Shown here one piece after another: positions 1 to 11,215 of a stretch of DNA of 64,000 nucleotides (position 1 is its first letter; each line of letters begins with the position of its first letter). The DNA is from Tubiluchus corallicola (Eukaryota; Priapulida; Priapulimorpha; Priapulimorphida; Tubiluchidae): the NCBI GenBank assembly GCA_030141605.1, contig JAQGDQ010000094.1:186001-250000 (forward strand), in the 5' to 3' direction. The notes beneath the pieces were generated by a model that was not told the DNA's origin, searched no databases, and saw only the letters and a list, made by a program, of their open reading frames with translations. Position numbers and translations under genes: made by a program.

Positions 1-960
1 CTCAAGCTACGCTAGTTTTAAACACCAAAAGCAAAACCGTGATTACCGCGTCCACTGATAGACGGTGCCACGTTCCACGTAGATTCATATTACAAAAAAC
101 AGTGGCAATCATTGATTTCCATGGCCATGGTGTGTTGCGATCAACAGATTTCTTCTCTTGTCTTAGAAAGCACTACCACCTTTAATAACTGGTTAGCAAG
201 TTAACCATGTTTATATTTGAAATCTTTTTCGGTGAAAATACTGCGATCAGTCATACCGGTTTGTAAATGTTCTTAAAATAAATAGAGTTTATATATAAAA
301 TATTTTTCCTTATCCATATTAGATTTTTCCACAGTAAACTTTATTTAAATAATCATCAAAGTTTAGGACTTTCGCAATTCGCTAAACGTGAAATTAAAAC
401 ATCTTTACCAACACTTTTTCACAGAAAGTTAAAACTTCAAATCTTAATTTTGCTTGTATAATTTGTGCGACTAACATTACATTGCAAACCTGGGAGTGAA
501 CATTGTGCAGGCAAAACCAAATTCTGTACTGATGGCCAGTCCTTCTAACTATTCACACTAATGTCAGGTGAAATCTAAACTTTGTTTTGTAAGAAAATGA
601 TAATTATTTTTCACGTGATCAAATCAAGAACGCGAAAATCTAGATTAGAATAACATGTCTATATTTCTGTGTGCCACTAACTTAAATACTATACGCTTTA
701 GTCCCCCCCCCCCATCTTAACATCTATTGTTGTTTTAACTTTCCATTTTATTATTAATCAATTACTTCTTAAAGATGTTGTTCGTGTTTTAAAAGCTACC
801 TTTGTCTACAAGGTGCGGGACGAAAGTAATACAGCACTTTCCATAAAAAGGAAAGTAATGAATCATTAAATGCTCATTGATTAATCTGGATTAATACTAA
901 TATTTTGACTAGACAGCACGAAAAGCGGTTAATTCTCTTTATTCTTTCATAATTGCATAG
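1..960. other. Intergenic, upstream of the first gene
   Basis: AT-rich sequence with no convincing exon on either strand. It contains a short poly-C run (about 703-712) and a TCACGTGA E-box-like site near 613-620. It presumably includes distal regulatory DNA of the gene whose TATA box is at 980, but nothing more specific is visible. Confidence 0.5.
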
Positions 961-979
961 TTGACATTGTTTTAGCTGA

Positions 980-989
980 TATATAAAAG
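980..989 (+). promoter_or_regulatory. TATA box of the first Gly/Tyr-rich gene
   Basis: TATATAAAAG is followed about 25 bases later by a CA initiator-like dinucleotide (about 1004-1005). A short leader then ends at a strong 5' splice site. Spacing and order fit a focused TATA promoter feeding a small non-coding first exon. Confidence 0.55.
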
Positions 990-1004
990 CTAGCATTGCT
1001 CTTC

Positions 1005-1064
1005 AGTGTTAATCATCACGTTTTGGAGCTGGTTGCTGGATCAGAATTGACTTACATCTTCCAG
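1005..1064 (+). other. Predicted non-coding first exon
   Basis: The exon runs from the predicted start site to CCAG|GTAAGA, a near-perfect donor with GT at 1065-1066. It has no ATG. Intron 1 would run 1065-1735 and end at TTATAG, with a branch-point-like CTAAT about 20 bases upstream. The start site is inferred from the TATA spacing only. Confidence 0.45.
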
Positions 1065-1740
1065 GTAAGAATTTTATTATCTTGACACTTGAGTTGTGGT
1101 ACAGTCGATATTCACGTATAGATTCACAGTAGAATTCATTATATAAAAATAATAGAAAGGTTACTAGCAAGATATTTCATAAGGCCAGATTTTTTCATAT
1201 AAATCATAAAATTTTGGTTTGACTTTATGTGTAAATAATTTATACAATTCTATAACTTGTACAGCAATTGTGTGAGCATATTGGGCAAACGTGGCAGATT
1301 GTAGGTTAGAGAAATAGAGTGTGAGAGAGAAACTGAGGGAGGGGGAGGAGAGAGAGAGAAAGAGGGATGAGACAGAAGCGTGAAAGAAAAGAGAGAAATA
1401 TAGAGAAAGAGTGCAGCCACAGATCCAGAGAGTCTCCCTGGGGCAGCCACAAAGATACACAGAGAGAGACATGCGGAGTTCTTACCGTTTGAAACACATA
1501 GATAATTCAAATGAATAGTACATCAGTATTTTTATTTATATAATAATAATAAACTGATTTTCGCTGCAAAGATCTACGAAGATCAATATGCAAAACTATT
1601 CTGTTACTCTACTCGCCTTGCTTTGTAAAATTGAAGTGAAATTGTTCACTGCTTTGCAGCGTACAGAAGTTACTGAAGCTGCTATTTTATATTGCAAAAT
1701 ACAAGGACTGATAACTAATATGCGGCATATTATAGGAAAC

Positions 1741-3056
1741 ATGAGAAAACTACAGTTTTTCTTCGGAGCTTGCATTTTAGCGTTAGCTTATGCTGAATAT
1801 GGGAGGTACGGTAACAGGGGATACGACCCATATTCAGATAACGGATACGGACAAGAGGCATCCGGATACAGCTACCGACCATCAAATGGAGGATACGGCA
1901 AATCCGGTAACGGTGACCAAGGCTATCAGCCGTCTAATGGGGGTTATGCTCAACAAAATTATTACACCAAAAAACCAGAGTATTTTTATACTCAAAGCTA
2001 TGGGCCAATAAAAAGCGCTTCTTTGAGTGGATATGGACAAAGAAGTGGACAATATAGCTATAACCGACAAGGCAAAGCTTATGGTCAACTATCAGCAACT
2101 GACCAGGCTACAGCTCAGAAAACTGCAAGCAAGAAGAGAGGATACGACTACGATTACAAGTAATTTTACTTACAAAAAGTTCCTTCAACAGCGTTCATAG
2201 CACTAAAATAACTCGCTACTCTGTAGAAACAAGTTACATATAATTTAATAAACTTTATTGCCAAGTTTATTTGATAAGAAAAAAGAACTTAAGTGTCTTA
2301 CTCTACAATATTTTTAACGTTTAAGAAATGTATATAGTTTTTTGACTTCTTTTGACCCTAGCACTGCCTGCAACGGTATTAGTATTAGTAGTGCTTGTAT
2401 TATTATCAGCAGTCACAGGCATACGAGGCGGGGGGGGGGGGGGTCTGGCTTGAGGGGAGCGGTAGCGGTTCCAGGGCGAACGAATTGTAAATTTTCAGGG
2501 CAAAATCTGAATTATTATCGGGGCTATTAATTCTGTTTTATAATTTAAAACTTCAAAATCTCCCTCCGTCCTGCGCCTTTTATTGGCTTTTATCGAAGCA
2601 CTTTAAGTATAGGCAAATTGTTCTTTTAGCTTTTTAAATTAACAATATAACCGATATTAAGTTCATTTGCCCTATACATCAATGTAAAGACATGGTTACA
2701 GACATGTTTGCAAAGAAAAAAAACGTCATTATCATTTTTTGAACTTTTTAAATATTTGAAAAAGTATGCTTGAAAATCACTCATATTAGGCCGGGGCAAG
2801 TTAGAAAATTTCAAAGCAAATTCTTTCAGGTTCCTCCCCTTGTGAAATTTCCCTTCGTACGCCTATTGCAATCCTAAACTTAACGGAAGCTTTGAAATAG
2901 TTTAAGGCAATATTTTTGTTATAAGGCTTAGTTACCGAAATTATCATACTTTTCAGGGAAGGTCATAAATACTATGTGCCCCGCACATTGTACAAGTACG
3001 ACACGTATCAGCCTCTAATCAGCTACATTGATGATTATGGATATCAGCATCATTAA
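1741..3056 (+). CDS. Secreted Gly/Tyr-rich structural protein, short paralogue (join 1741..2159, 2957..3056)
   Basis: Predicted protein of 172 residues. Residues 1-18 are a signal peptide (MRKLQFFFGACILALAYA). Residues 19-70 are rich in Gly, Tyr, Ser, Asn and Gln, with repeated NGGY/SGYGY-type motifs. The rest is a module with YGP, SY-R-G and KKRGYDYDYK (131-140), then GHKYYVPRTLYKYD and a Tyr/His-ending tail. The mature part has no Cys. I chose ATG 1741 because it follows a 3' splice site (AG 1734-1735) and opens the signal peptide; the open frame further upstream looks like intron. The donor GTAATT at 2160 and acceptor TTTTCAG ending at 2956 give a phase-2 intron. Support is strong because the joined frame matches the downstream paralogue (7579-9614) on both sides of the same-phase intron. 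Without splicing the frame stops at 2161. An extracellular structural role, such as shell, tube or cuticle matrix, is an inference from composition. I do not recognise a named family. Confidence 0.75.
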
Positions 3057-3228
3057 CACTACAATCGAGAATGGCGACATCGACACCAGCTTCAACGAGA
3101 ACGCGAAGCAAAAGGATTATCATTGTACATACATTACATAATAGTATTGTGTACTTACTTAATTATACGTAAAATGGCCTTAAATGACGTCACAATTGCT
3201 CTCACGTGATATGTATCTCTATTTTGTA

Positions 3229-3234
3229 AATAAA
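3229..3234 (+). terminator. AATAAA poly(A) signal
   Basis: AATAAA lies about 173 bases after the stop at 3054-3056 and is followed by a T-rich stretch. It is the first good polyadenylation signal downstream of the short Gly/Tyr-rich gene. A CRE-like TGACGTCA (3185-3192) lies in the predicted 3' UTR. Confidence 0.55.
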
Positions 3235-4082
3235 TTTTTTGGTTGTTCGCAGAAGTATTTTGTAGAGTTTCACTTCTTTGATATCTATAATGATCAACCG
3301 TATAATTTAAAGCAAGTCAACAACGTGCCCTAGTACAGTTGCTGCTGCTGCTATCACCATTGCAGCTGCTGTTTGTAAGTTCTATAGCTATTAGCTTTCA
3401 CTTTCGTACTTGTCAGCTAATAATAGGCTTATACGGGGATTACCACACACATAGCTAATTTAACATAAGGAAATTATAATATGCATTAGTGATGACTTCA
3501 TTAGCTTGCAAAATTTCTGCTATTAATTGCCTTTGATGTTTACATTTGATCTGAATAATTAACTTTGGATACCATACTATCAAAATACCATATATTTTAG
3601 TCTTGCATTGCTATATTTTAACTGCTGAACCAAACAATTAAAGAATATTATAAAAAAACTGTGTTTAATAAGTTTAACAATGTTTTTAAATTCGATATGC
3701 ATTGCCTTTATGTCCTTTAAGACACTCTATAATATGGCCAGGAGACAGCTATGTAATTAAATTAAGTACGAATCAATAATCAATAATATTAAGATAATCA
3801 ATAAAATTATCTTCATAATTTTTCGAGATAGTCAAACAATTTATAAATTTATTTCGTTTACAATATTTTCACATTTAAAGACAGATGGCACATTTTTACA
3901 AAAGCTAAGTTTCTGTAATCATAGAGAAAGTTCACAACAAAACGAAAGGAGGGACACAAGCACCCCTCATCCACTTGTACATGAACACTGAGCTTATTTT
4001 TCTAAACTCTGGCAATTCTTGTAAAGAAACACACTTCAACTAGAATAAGTTATGTTACGCGTTGTGATACATCATTACGTGT

Positions 4083-4092
4083 GTCACGTGAC
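4083..4092. promoter_or_regulatory. GTCACGTGAC palindrome (E-box/CLEAR-like)
   Basis: Perfect 10-base palindrome followed by CTA. A second identical 10-mer is at 4253-4262, also followed by CTA. The core is the bHLH-zip (USF/MITF/TFEB type) consensus. Function is an inference; the paired occurrence within 170 bases is what makes it notable. Confidence 0.3.
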
Positions 4093-4252
4093 CTAGCAAT
4101 AACAGATAGCAATGTCATACTAAATTGAAGCTTTACGTGTCAAACTGAACCGCGACTGTTTTAAAACGCAATTAAAATTAATTATTGTTTTACAACTGTA
4201 ACACAACAGGCGTCTCCGTGACTGTCACTGCCAATCAAAGATGTCCTTGATC

Positions 4253-4262
4253 GTCACGTGAC
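4253..4262. promoter_or_regulatory. Second GTCACGTGAC palindrome
   Basis: Identical to the site at 4083-4092 and followed by the same CTA. Both lie between the two paralogous secreted-protein genes. Confidence 0.3.
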
Positions 4263-5284
4263 CTATTCCGTTTTTTGTTTCACTTTTTGAGAAAGTTTTT
4301 CTAGAATGTTGGTTATTAATGCTGCAAGCCAGCCTCGGGCAGAACTACAATTCACTAACCATATTTGATATGCCGATACACTTATTTTAGCCTAATAAAA
4401 CTTTTAGGTCTTAACTGTCGTCTTTATATATGTGACCTAGTTAATATTTTGTACAGCATGACTGTATACGTGCCACAGCAATTCATCACAACCGGGTCAC
4501 CAAACATCACAACAAAAGAGTAAAAGGACTGACAATTTCTAATGATTGCGACAAGACTTCAACTGGTAATTAATAGTTAAATCTTCTACATCTGTCAACA
4601 ACCTGTGTGAATGAGGTTTTCCTCTGAACATTAGTTGAGACCCATAAACAAAAACTATGGCCACCATCGCCACAATACCCTCCACCGGCAAGACTGCTAC
4701 TACCGCCACTACCGCCACCATCGACGTTACCGACACCACAGCCACCGCCATTGCTAACACCACCAGCACCATCACCACCACCTTATTTTAGGTTTTTGTG
4801 CTCGTTTAGCCTTGAAAATTTTCTTAAATGTAAACTATTCCAGGAGTGCAAACTAATTGATTATCTGAGTGCAAACATATTCAAGGAATGCCGTAATGTG
4901 TAATATTTTTTAATTTAAAAATTAATTTCTAATTTTGCAAAGTTTCTTCAAAGTTACTCAATAAATATACCACGCACTTTTCAGTATTTAGCCATGCAGA
5001 GATTTTACACCCCAAAACTTCAAATGTAATATAGGCTAAAAACCAATTCTCGATTAATGAGCAGCAGTTTAGCACAAGACGAAAACTGTTGGTAAATCAA
5101 ATTAGTAAAGGACTTATGAGATATTCTATATTTTTGCAAATAACAATATGAAATTTATGTTATCAATATTACAGGAAATACAATTCATAAAGGCATAAGC
5201 TGAACCGAAACTCTTTGTTCTTGATAACTGGTTAAACGAGTCTTACTGTATTACTCGTGTAGTGTTTCTAGATTACGCAAGCGA

Positions 5285-6180
5285 CACAGCTAAGAATGGC
5301 ACAGGAATAAATGGCATGGTAAAAATTTCACAGAAAAAATGGCACACTTAGCAAAATACGTGCTTAGGGTTAGATTACAGTGGGAAATAATTATTTTATT
5401 TATTTTTACGTCTGCCAAGGAAGTTATACTTCAACACAGTTTGTTTGTCTGTTTGACTGTTTCACTGTTTGTTCGGTTGTTTTTTTGTCTGCTATGGCCA
5501 AATTTCCAAAAACTGTGTGAAGAAAGAAGGGAGTAGGGTGCCAAAATGAGAATCTTTTCGCCGGTTCTTCTTTTGCAAAAGTCGATCGAACACCAAGTAC
5601 AAAAAACATTCGTGAAGCACTTCGTGGAAGTCTCAGAGGGAGTGTTTAATACTGCTTTTTGTTATCTTCACCTACATAGACAACTACGAGTTAGGTTCAG
5701 TTCCATTTCGAGACATTCTCGCTTGTAAATCTGTGTAGCGCTGTCTGTGGTAATAGACTGATAAATATATACGTACCAAGTCGCCTTACAAATATACACA
5801 TTAAAAATTATTAGTCTATTACCATCGCTAAAATGATAATGAAAAAGGTAGATAAACACTATGTGGAACATTCATGCATTTTATGAACAAATATTTTGTG
5901 AGTCTTTTGCTGGTCTATATAATACCAAGGTGAATTTTTGTAGGTTTGCATGTTTATCTTTATGTTAAATTTTTTGGGTCAAAAGAATCAGACGAATAAG
6001 TTTAGGCAGAGATCTGCTTCCTACTGAGCGTTTTATTATAGAAATCAATTGCATCAAAATAATTTCTTCCTACTTTTCCATTTGTGTCATTTTCCTGTAC
6101 CATTTTATCTACTTTTACATTTATGTCACTTTTCTTGTGCCTTTTTAACGTGCCATTTTTTCTCTGCCATTTTTACCGCG
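5285..6180 (-). mobile_element. Foldback-type repeat, interrupted copy
   Basis: The left part (about 5295-5345) carries GGCACA/AAATGGCA units. The right part (about 6075-6180) carries the complementary TGTGCCATTTT-like units. The core next to the right arm (about 6005-6055) matches, in inverted orientation, the core at about 45497-45557. The left arm is separated from the core by about 650 bases of unrelated sequence, so this copy is either interrupted or made of two fragments. No coding capacity. Confidence 0.5.
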
Positions 6181-6830
6181 CACTCATTCGACCATGTGGA
6201 TCACAACATAATTAACTGCCCTGCAATTACCCGTGATATTAATTCATTGTGTTGCGTCCAAACTTAAGGGCAAATTTTCGGAATGTGTCCACATTAAAAG
6301 TTTTGTACTCGAGGGTCGCCGTTGGGACCTTTGCTTCTTACTATATTTATACGACATAAACCTGATGCTACTGCTGAATGACTTGTTATACAAATGGCAC
6401 TATAGAATCATAGAGACGTTTATCAGACCTGAACAATGAACAATGCTCTGTCATACTGTTTGAAGTATATTTCCGATTGATCAGTCGTATTTTAAGATAC
6501 ATTTTACTGAAGAAAAAACTGACAAATAACGGCAAGGAATATTGCTGATTTATAATTTCTGAAATGTTTGAAGGATTACAAAACCTTAAAGACGTGACTT
6601 TGTGGACATTAGAATAGAGATTCAGAACAGAATATCACTTTCATTTTCTTTTGCTAACCATTATGATTGGACGAATTACATCAAAACGTCTTTTCTTGCA
6701 AAAGTGACTGAATTTTCTGAAAGTGAATGGAGATTAAATTACAGGTATAACGCCCACAGGTGAATGGTTTTCTCCCTCGGGTGTTATTTACTACTTCGTA
6801 TTCTAACAATCCGAGTGCAACATTTAGCAA

Positions 6831-6838
6831 TATAAAAG
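6831..6838 (+). promoter_or_regulatory. Candidate TATA box of the second Gly/Tyr-rich gene
   Basis: TATAAAAG. A strong donor (TTG|GTGAGT, GT at 7018-7019) lies 180 bases downstream and could splice to the acceptor TTTCTAG at 7560-7565, 13 bases before ATG 7579. This would mirror the non-coding first exon of the upstream paralogue. No transcript evidence, so tentative. Confidence 0.3.
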
Positions 6839-7578
6839 TGACCAACGCGTATAAGATTGCAGCAATTATCGATGACCCATATATTCATGAAACTGAAAGT
6901 ACTGTCACCATATCTGTGTCACAAACTGCACGGTCATCGAATATAAGTGTCTGAACTCAAAACTGTGTTAACCAAAGGCTAAGTGACAGTGAGAGAGATA
7001 GGAGAGGAACTTTCTTGGTGAGTGATTGTTGTTAAACAACAAAAATTACAATTTTCGTGCATTGACTTATACTATACAGCTACTTGATAAAATCAATTTC
7101 TTTATTGAAACTATGTTTAAATGACCATTGTAGATAAACAGAACGATCAAATAAAGTGCTGATGTTTTGAGGAGCTAACTCGCTTACATCGCAATAAACT
7201 GTGCTTGTTTCGTGCATATTATGCACCGCAAACGTATTTTAGTAATTACTACTTTAGAAGTACTGATACCAACGTCGCATTATATGTTTAAGTAGTACTT
7301 ATACTTTATAGAAGTAGTACTTATTACAACTGGTAGGTTGGGGATGAAAAGCATATACTGTATGTAAAAATAATTCATAATTGTGCAACTCATAATTGGT
7401 AATACAAACTCATATTAAGTGTGTATAATGGTTTTGTAATTAAATATTTATTTCTAAACGAGACGTAAAATATATCAACACTTGAATTTTAAGCTGAATA
7501 TACAAAAGAAATATTTCCTGAAATCCATGGCAGTTATAACCTACTTGTTGGTGATTTGTTTCTAGATTTCACTCAAGT

Positions 7579-9614
7579 ATGAATACTTTGTTACTTTGCA
7601 CCGCGCTTTGCGTGGGCGTTGTCTATGGCACTGGTTATGGTCAGCAACAGCAAGTCGTAACACAAGCTCCAGGATTTTTCACCACAGTCCAGTACGGTCC
7701 AGTCGGAGAGGGTGGTATCAGCGGATCAGGAAAGAAATCTGCAGTAGTCAGCTACACTAGAGAAGGAAGTGCCGCTGGGAGCGTCTTCTCAGTTGATTCT
7801 GCTCAAGCTCAAGAAGACGCTACGAAAAAGCGAGGATACGAATATGATTATGCGTATGTAAAACTTCTTTCTTAAATTCGCTTAATAACATTGTTGCAAA
7901 GGTGGCCAAGAGGTCCAGGGTTCAAAACTGGATTGACGAGACTTTCAATTGTTAGAAAGCGACTAAAAAACAAAAAAAGAGGAAACAAATCAAAATTTTG
8001 AAGGAAAAAACCTGGTAGAATTTTTCTCTTGGCTCTTTCATACTGCCCGTTCTGTGGAGCAGGTGCTTTGATAGCAAACGCACCTGCCTACGCTGCTGCT
8101 AAATCACGGAACCATTATATGCCGCCATACTTTTAGCTAAACGATATGCATTGGCTTCGTAAGAGGCGATCCATTACAATATGGAAAGGGGTACCTGAAA
8201 CTTGACTTCAGTGCACTAAATTACAGAAATAATTCTATATGTTAAGAATTAAAAAACTAAACAGGGTTGTCCAGAAAAAACGTTTCCCCCAAATTAATTC
8301 TTAAGCCTTCAACCTAACAGAGATATTTGCAAAAGAGATTCAAATCATCGTATCATCGTATATCCCTGTTTCATCTCTTGCCAAAGAGCTATCCTTTTTC
8401 CAAAGGGCCTTGGATAGAAATTTATAGCTCTTTGGGAAGCGGAAACACCGCGCTACACAATGATGTGGGTTCTTTAACAATGCCTATACTAGTATTACTG
8501 TAACATTTTATGCTTTTGGGTTTTTCTCTTTTTGCATTTTTCTTGATGATTTTGTTACAAAGTAGTAAAACAATGCAAAAATATTGATGTCTAGTGTTTT
8601 CTAGCTTTTTTCTTGTTATTCCTCGGCTGTAAGAATATAAACCGGTGTACTGAACTCATTTCGCTGGGTTTTTCATATGATTTTTTATTAACTAATTATT
8701 AATAAAAATTTCATTAACCGGCACACCAGCGTAACTGCTTGGCTGACATGCTGCCTACCTGCCTACCTGCCTACCTACCTAGCTGTTTGTCTGTCGATCA
8801 ATTTTGCCTGCTTATGTGACTTGCTACTTTCCTATTTTTAGACCTTCTAATTCAGTAGTGCTTTCCGCGTTTATATGACCAACTATAAGCAAAGAACATA
8901 AAATAAGTAACATGAAGGAAATAACACAAATCGCATTAATAATTATTTCATTGCAGACTGGGTCACAATTACGAACAACCACGAGAGTTGTACAACTACG
9001 ACCAGGAAGAGCCCATCTGGGGTACAGCAGTCCGTATTGTACCGCAAACCACTGGTTATGGGGCCAACAAAGGTGCTGGGGCCACCCAAACAGTAGCTGT
9101 TGCCACTCCTGCAGTAGCAGTAGGAGGCCCTACAGTAGTTGGGGGAATACGCAGTGGCATTGGCGGTGGTTTTGGACAAAGTTATGGCGGGGGACTGTCT
9201 GGATTCGGTGGTCTTGGTGGGTATGGTGGTGGACTTGGTGGCGGTTTCAGCGGAGGTATTGCTGGTGTAGGTGGTCTCGGCAGTAACTACGCTGGTAACA
9301 TTGGTGGCGTTGGCGGAAGCTATGCTGGTGCTCTTGGAGGTGGCATTGGAGGAATTGGCGGCTATGGTGGCAGAACTGGAGGAATTGGTGGCTATGGTGG
9401 CGGAATTGGAGGAATTGGCGGCTATGGTGGCGGAATTGGTGGCATTGGAGGCAGAACTGGAGGAATTGGCGGCTATGGTGGCAGAACTGGAGGAATTGGT
9501 GGCATTGGAGGCGGAATTGGAGGAATTGGCGGCTATGGTGGCGGAATTGGTGGCATTGGTGGCGGAATTGGAGGTATTGGTGGCGGTTATGGTGGCGGTG
9601 TTATAGGGCGTTAA
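7579..9614 (+). CDS. Secreted Gly-rich structural protein, long paralogue (join 7579..7853, 8957..9614)
   Basis: Predicted protein of 310 residues. Signal peptide about 1-17 (ends VVYG). A Gln-rich start is followed by the shared module: YGP, SYTREG, then KKRGYEYDYA (83-92) and GHNYEQPRELYNYD just after the splice. Residues about 153-310 are a silk-like tail of GIGG, GYGGG and GGRTGG repeats, ending VIGR. Cys occurs only in the signal peptide. Donor GTATGT (7854) and acceptor TTTCATTGCAG (ending 8956) define a 1103-base phase-2 intron. The joined frame is open from 7579 to the TAA at 9612-9614. Unspliced, the first exon would stop at 7873-7875. The intron holds a degenerate SINE-like stretch and CTAC repeats. 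The same phase and flanking motifs in the 1741-3056 gene show tandem duplication. An extracellular matrix role is inferred from the leader and composition. Confidence 0.8.
7900..7985 (+). repeat. Degenerate tRNA-like/SINE fragment inside the intron
   Basis: GGTGGCCAAGAGG followed by a B-box-like GGGTTCAAAAC and, about 50 bases on, an A-rich tail. It resembles half of a tRNA-derived SINE head on the + strand. No complete A box or cloverleaf can be drawn. Confidence 0.25.
8266..8450 (+). repeat. Fragment of a dispersed repeat shared with about 38.9-39.1 kb
   Basis: A stretch starting TTGTCCAGAAAAAACG and a second block TATCCTTTTTCCAAAG recur, in the same order and strand, near 38920-39030. Similarity is about 70% over short blocks by eye. 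It may be a fragment of an old DNA transposon; the coding part is not recognisable. Confidence 0.3.
8749..8786 (+). repeat. CTGCCTAC/CTAC microsatellite
   Basis: Tandem CTGCCTAC units passing into CTAC units, inside the intron of the long Gly-rich gene. Confidence 0.7.
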
Positions 9615-10100
9615 ATTCTTATTTCAGCTCCAACGCGACGGGTATAACTTGCAGTTGCACCACCACGGTGACAAGAAGTAAATTTCAACTGCAACATGAA
9701 CTGGATAATTGAAATAACACTAACTTGGTGAAATAACCGTGTCTAATTTTACTGGATCGTAACGTCCAGTGGCAACTGTGATAGGTGAAGGGTGATTATC
9801 AATGTTTTATTTAATTGTTCTTATATTATAACTTTGTTAGACATCCAAAGAAGACTCGTGTACATGGCCTTGTCAGAGTCACAACTATTTAAACTCATTT
9901 TTCATCAACACTTTTTGTATATTGCGAAACCAGAGTACGTGAGAATGAGAGGGAGAAAGAGAGAGAACGTCTTTGCCTTTGGTTCAACAGATTATTGTTT
10001 ATTGATTATCGATTACAACGCTCCACAATGCATGTATGTGAAATCGTGGTCAATAAAGCAATCACCTGTTCCTTGTACATAATTTGACACATCTTGTATA

Positions 10101-10106
10101 AATAAA
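10101..10106 (+). terminator. AATAAA poly(A) signal of the long Gly-rich gene
   Basis: AATAAA within TATAAATAAACACTG, with a GT-rich downstream element (TGGTGTGTC) shortly after. It is 487 bases beyond the stop at 9612-9614, giving a 3' UTR of about 500 bases. Confidence 0.55.
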
Positions 10107-10109
10107 CAC

Positions 10110-10925
10110 TGTTTCAACTGTAAAAAATGGTGTGTCTTTGTTTTTCTTTGCTGTCATACATAAACCAAGTCAATACTCAACAATTATTTATAAACAACAT
10201 CAAAAATCAAGGCAATATCAAGAAAAATGATGTTAATATCTAATATCCTACAATAAAAATCCTTATTGCATGTACCATTTCAACTAAATGCAAGCAGATA
10301 ACAGCAGATTCCATTTAATGTACATGGTTTTGACAAGATCGGGACCTTGCTCATTATCAAGAGTGTCTTAAGAAGTGAAGTAACTATAAAATGCTAACTT
10401 ATTAAAACCTTTCACAAAATTTAAAAACTCTGTCGGATATCATTTACCAGGTTGCAAGAGAAAAAAGGTAGCTCTTAAAAACTCAGTCTATGTACCAGAG
10501 CTAGTTAAACAAGTCTTCGAAGCATGTAGACGTGCTCCCGAAACGTTAAACATACATGTAGTAGAATGTACAGCAGTTTCATACTGTCATTTGTCAGTGT
10601 CTGAGTTAATTGAAGTTTACTGAAGTTCTTAATAAATATCAATGAACACTAGTATGGAAAACCCAGCAATTACTCGTTCTGTAAGTTTGACCAGTATAGT
10701 AGTAATACACAGATGACAGAAGCTTCGCAGGGAGGCAGATATAATCTCGTAAGACTATTCTCTAATAAATTCGGCGAGAATGTTTACTAACTAATGACAA
10801 AGTGACTTGCAATACTACAATTAAAAGACACATCTTAAAAAACTTGGTCGACAAAATTTGTTTATCTGTTGAGGAAATTGATCCCTCAATGAAATGTGAC
10901 TCGAAAGCAACATCAGGTTATCGAA
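10110..10925. other. Intergenic, unexplained
   Basis: No exon or clear repeat boundary. The last part probably already belongs to the decayed LINE whose recognisable coding block begins near 10930. Confidence 0.4.
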
Positions 10926-10929
10926 ATCC

Positions 10930-11215
10930 CTTTTAGGTTAAAAAGAGTGCTTTTCAGGCAGCATTGCTATCATCAGTTATGTACAGCTGCGAGTCTTGGT
11001 TAAAACCTAGCCTAAAATACGTCAGCAGTATGTACACGGAGTGCCTTGAGACTTGTTTAAACGTCAAACTTACTACAATTAATGTTCTGTACCTATATGG
11101 CCTCCCTATTCTGAAAGCCTGTGTTCAGCACCGTCGACTCCTGTTTTGGCAAAAAATTGAAAGCCATTTGTCTCTGCATGAACTCTTACCAAACTTCTTG
11201 ATAAAGCCATAGCCA
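10930..11215 (+). pseudogene. LINE reverse transcriptase C-terminal (thumb) fragment
   Basis: The frame from about 10940 to the stop near 11210 reads KSAFQAALLSSVMYSCESWL, then a Tyr/Cys-containing stretch, then LYLYGLPILKACVQHRR and LFWQKI. The YSCESWL and Y-GLP-L pattern is typical of the region after the RT domain in APE-type LINEs. The fingers/palm part with the catalytic YADD is absent, so this is a truncated copy. The sequence past 11215 has no clear relation. Confidence 0.6.

Larger units (their letters stand above)
3240..5285. other. Intergenic between the two paralogues, proximal part
   Basis: No supported exon. Contents are two GTCACGTGAC palindromes (listed separately) and a GGT/GGC-type low-complexity tract on the minus strand at about 4655-4790. 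Read on the minus strand, that tract gives a Gly-rich frame with four Cys, opened by a TAA and lacking a good acceptor. I treat it as repeat rather than gene. Confidence 0.45.

Noticed and set aside
1306-1510. Leu/Ser-rich minus-strand frames
   Set aside because: Antisense readings of a GA-rich simple sequence within intron 1 of the first gene.
1588-1740. Upstream extension of the first gene's frame to an earlier ATG
   Set aside because: The extension lacks secretory character, lies upstream of a 3' splice site and would bury the clear signal peptide beginning at 1741.
4539-4790. Gly-rich, Cys-containing minus-strand reading as a third structural gene
   Set aside because: It opens directly after a stop with no acceptor, is based on a CCACCATCGCCAC-type repeat and lacks the shared module.
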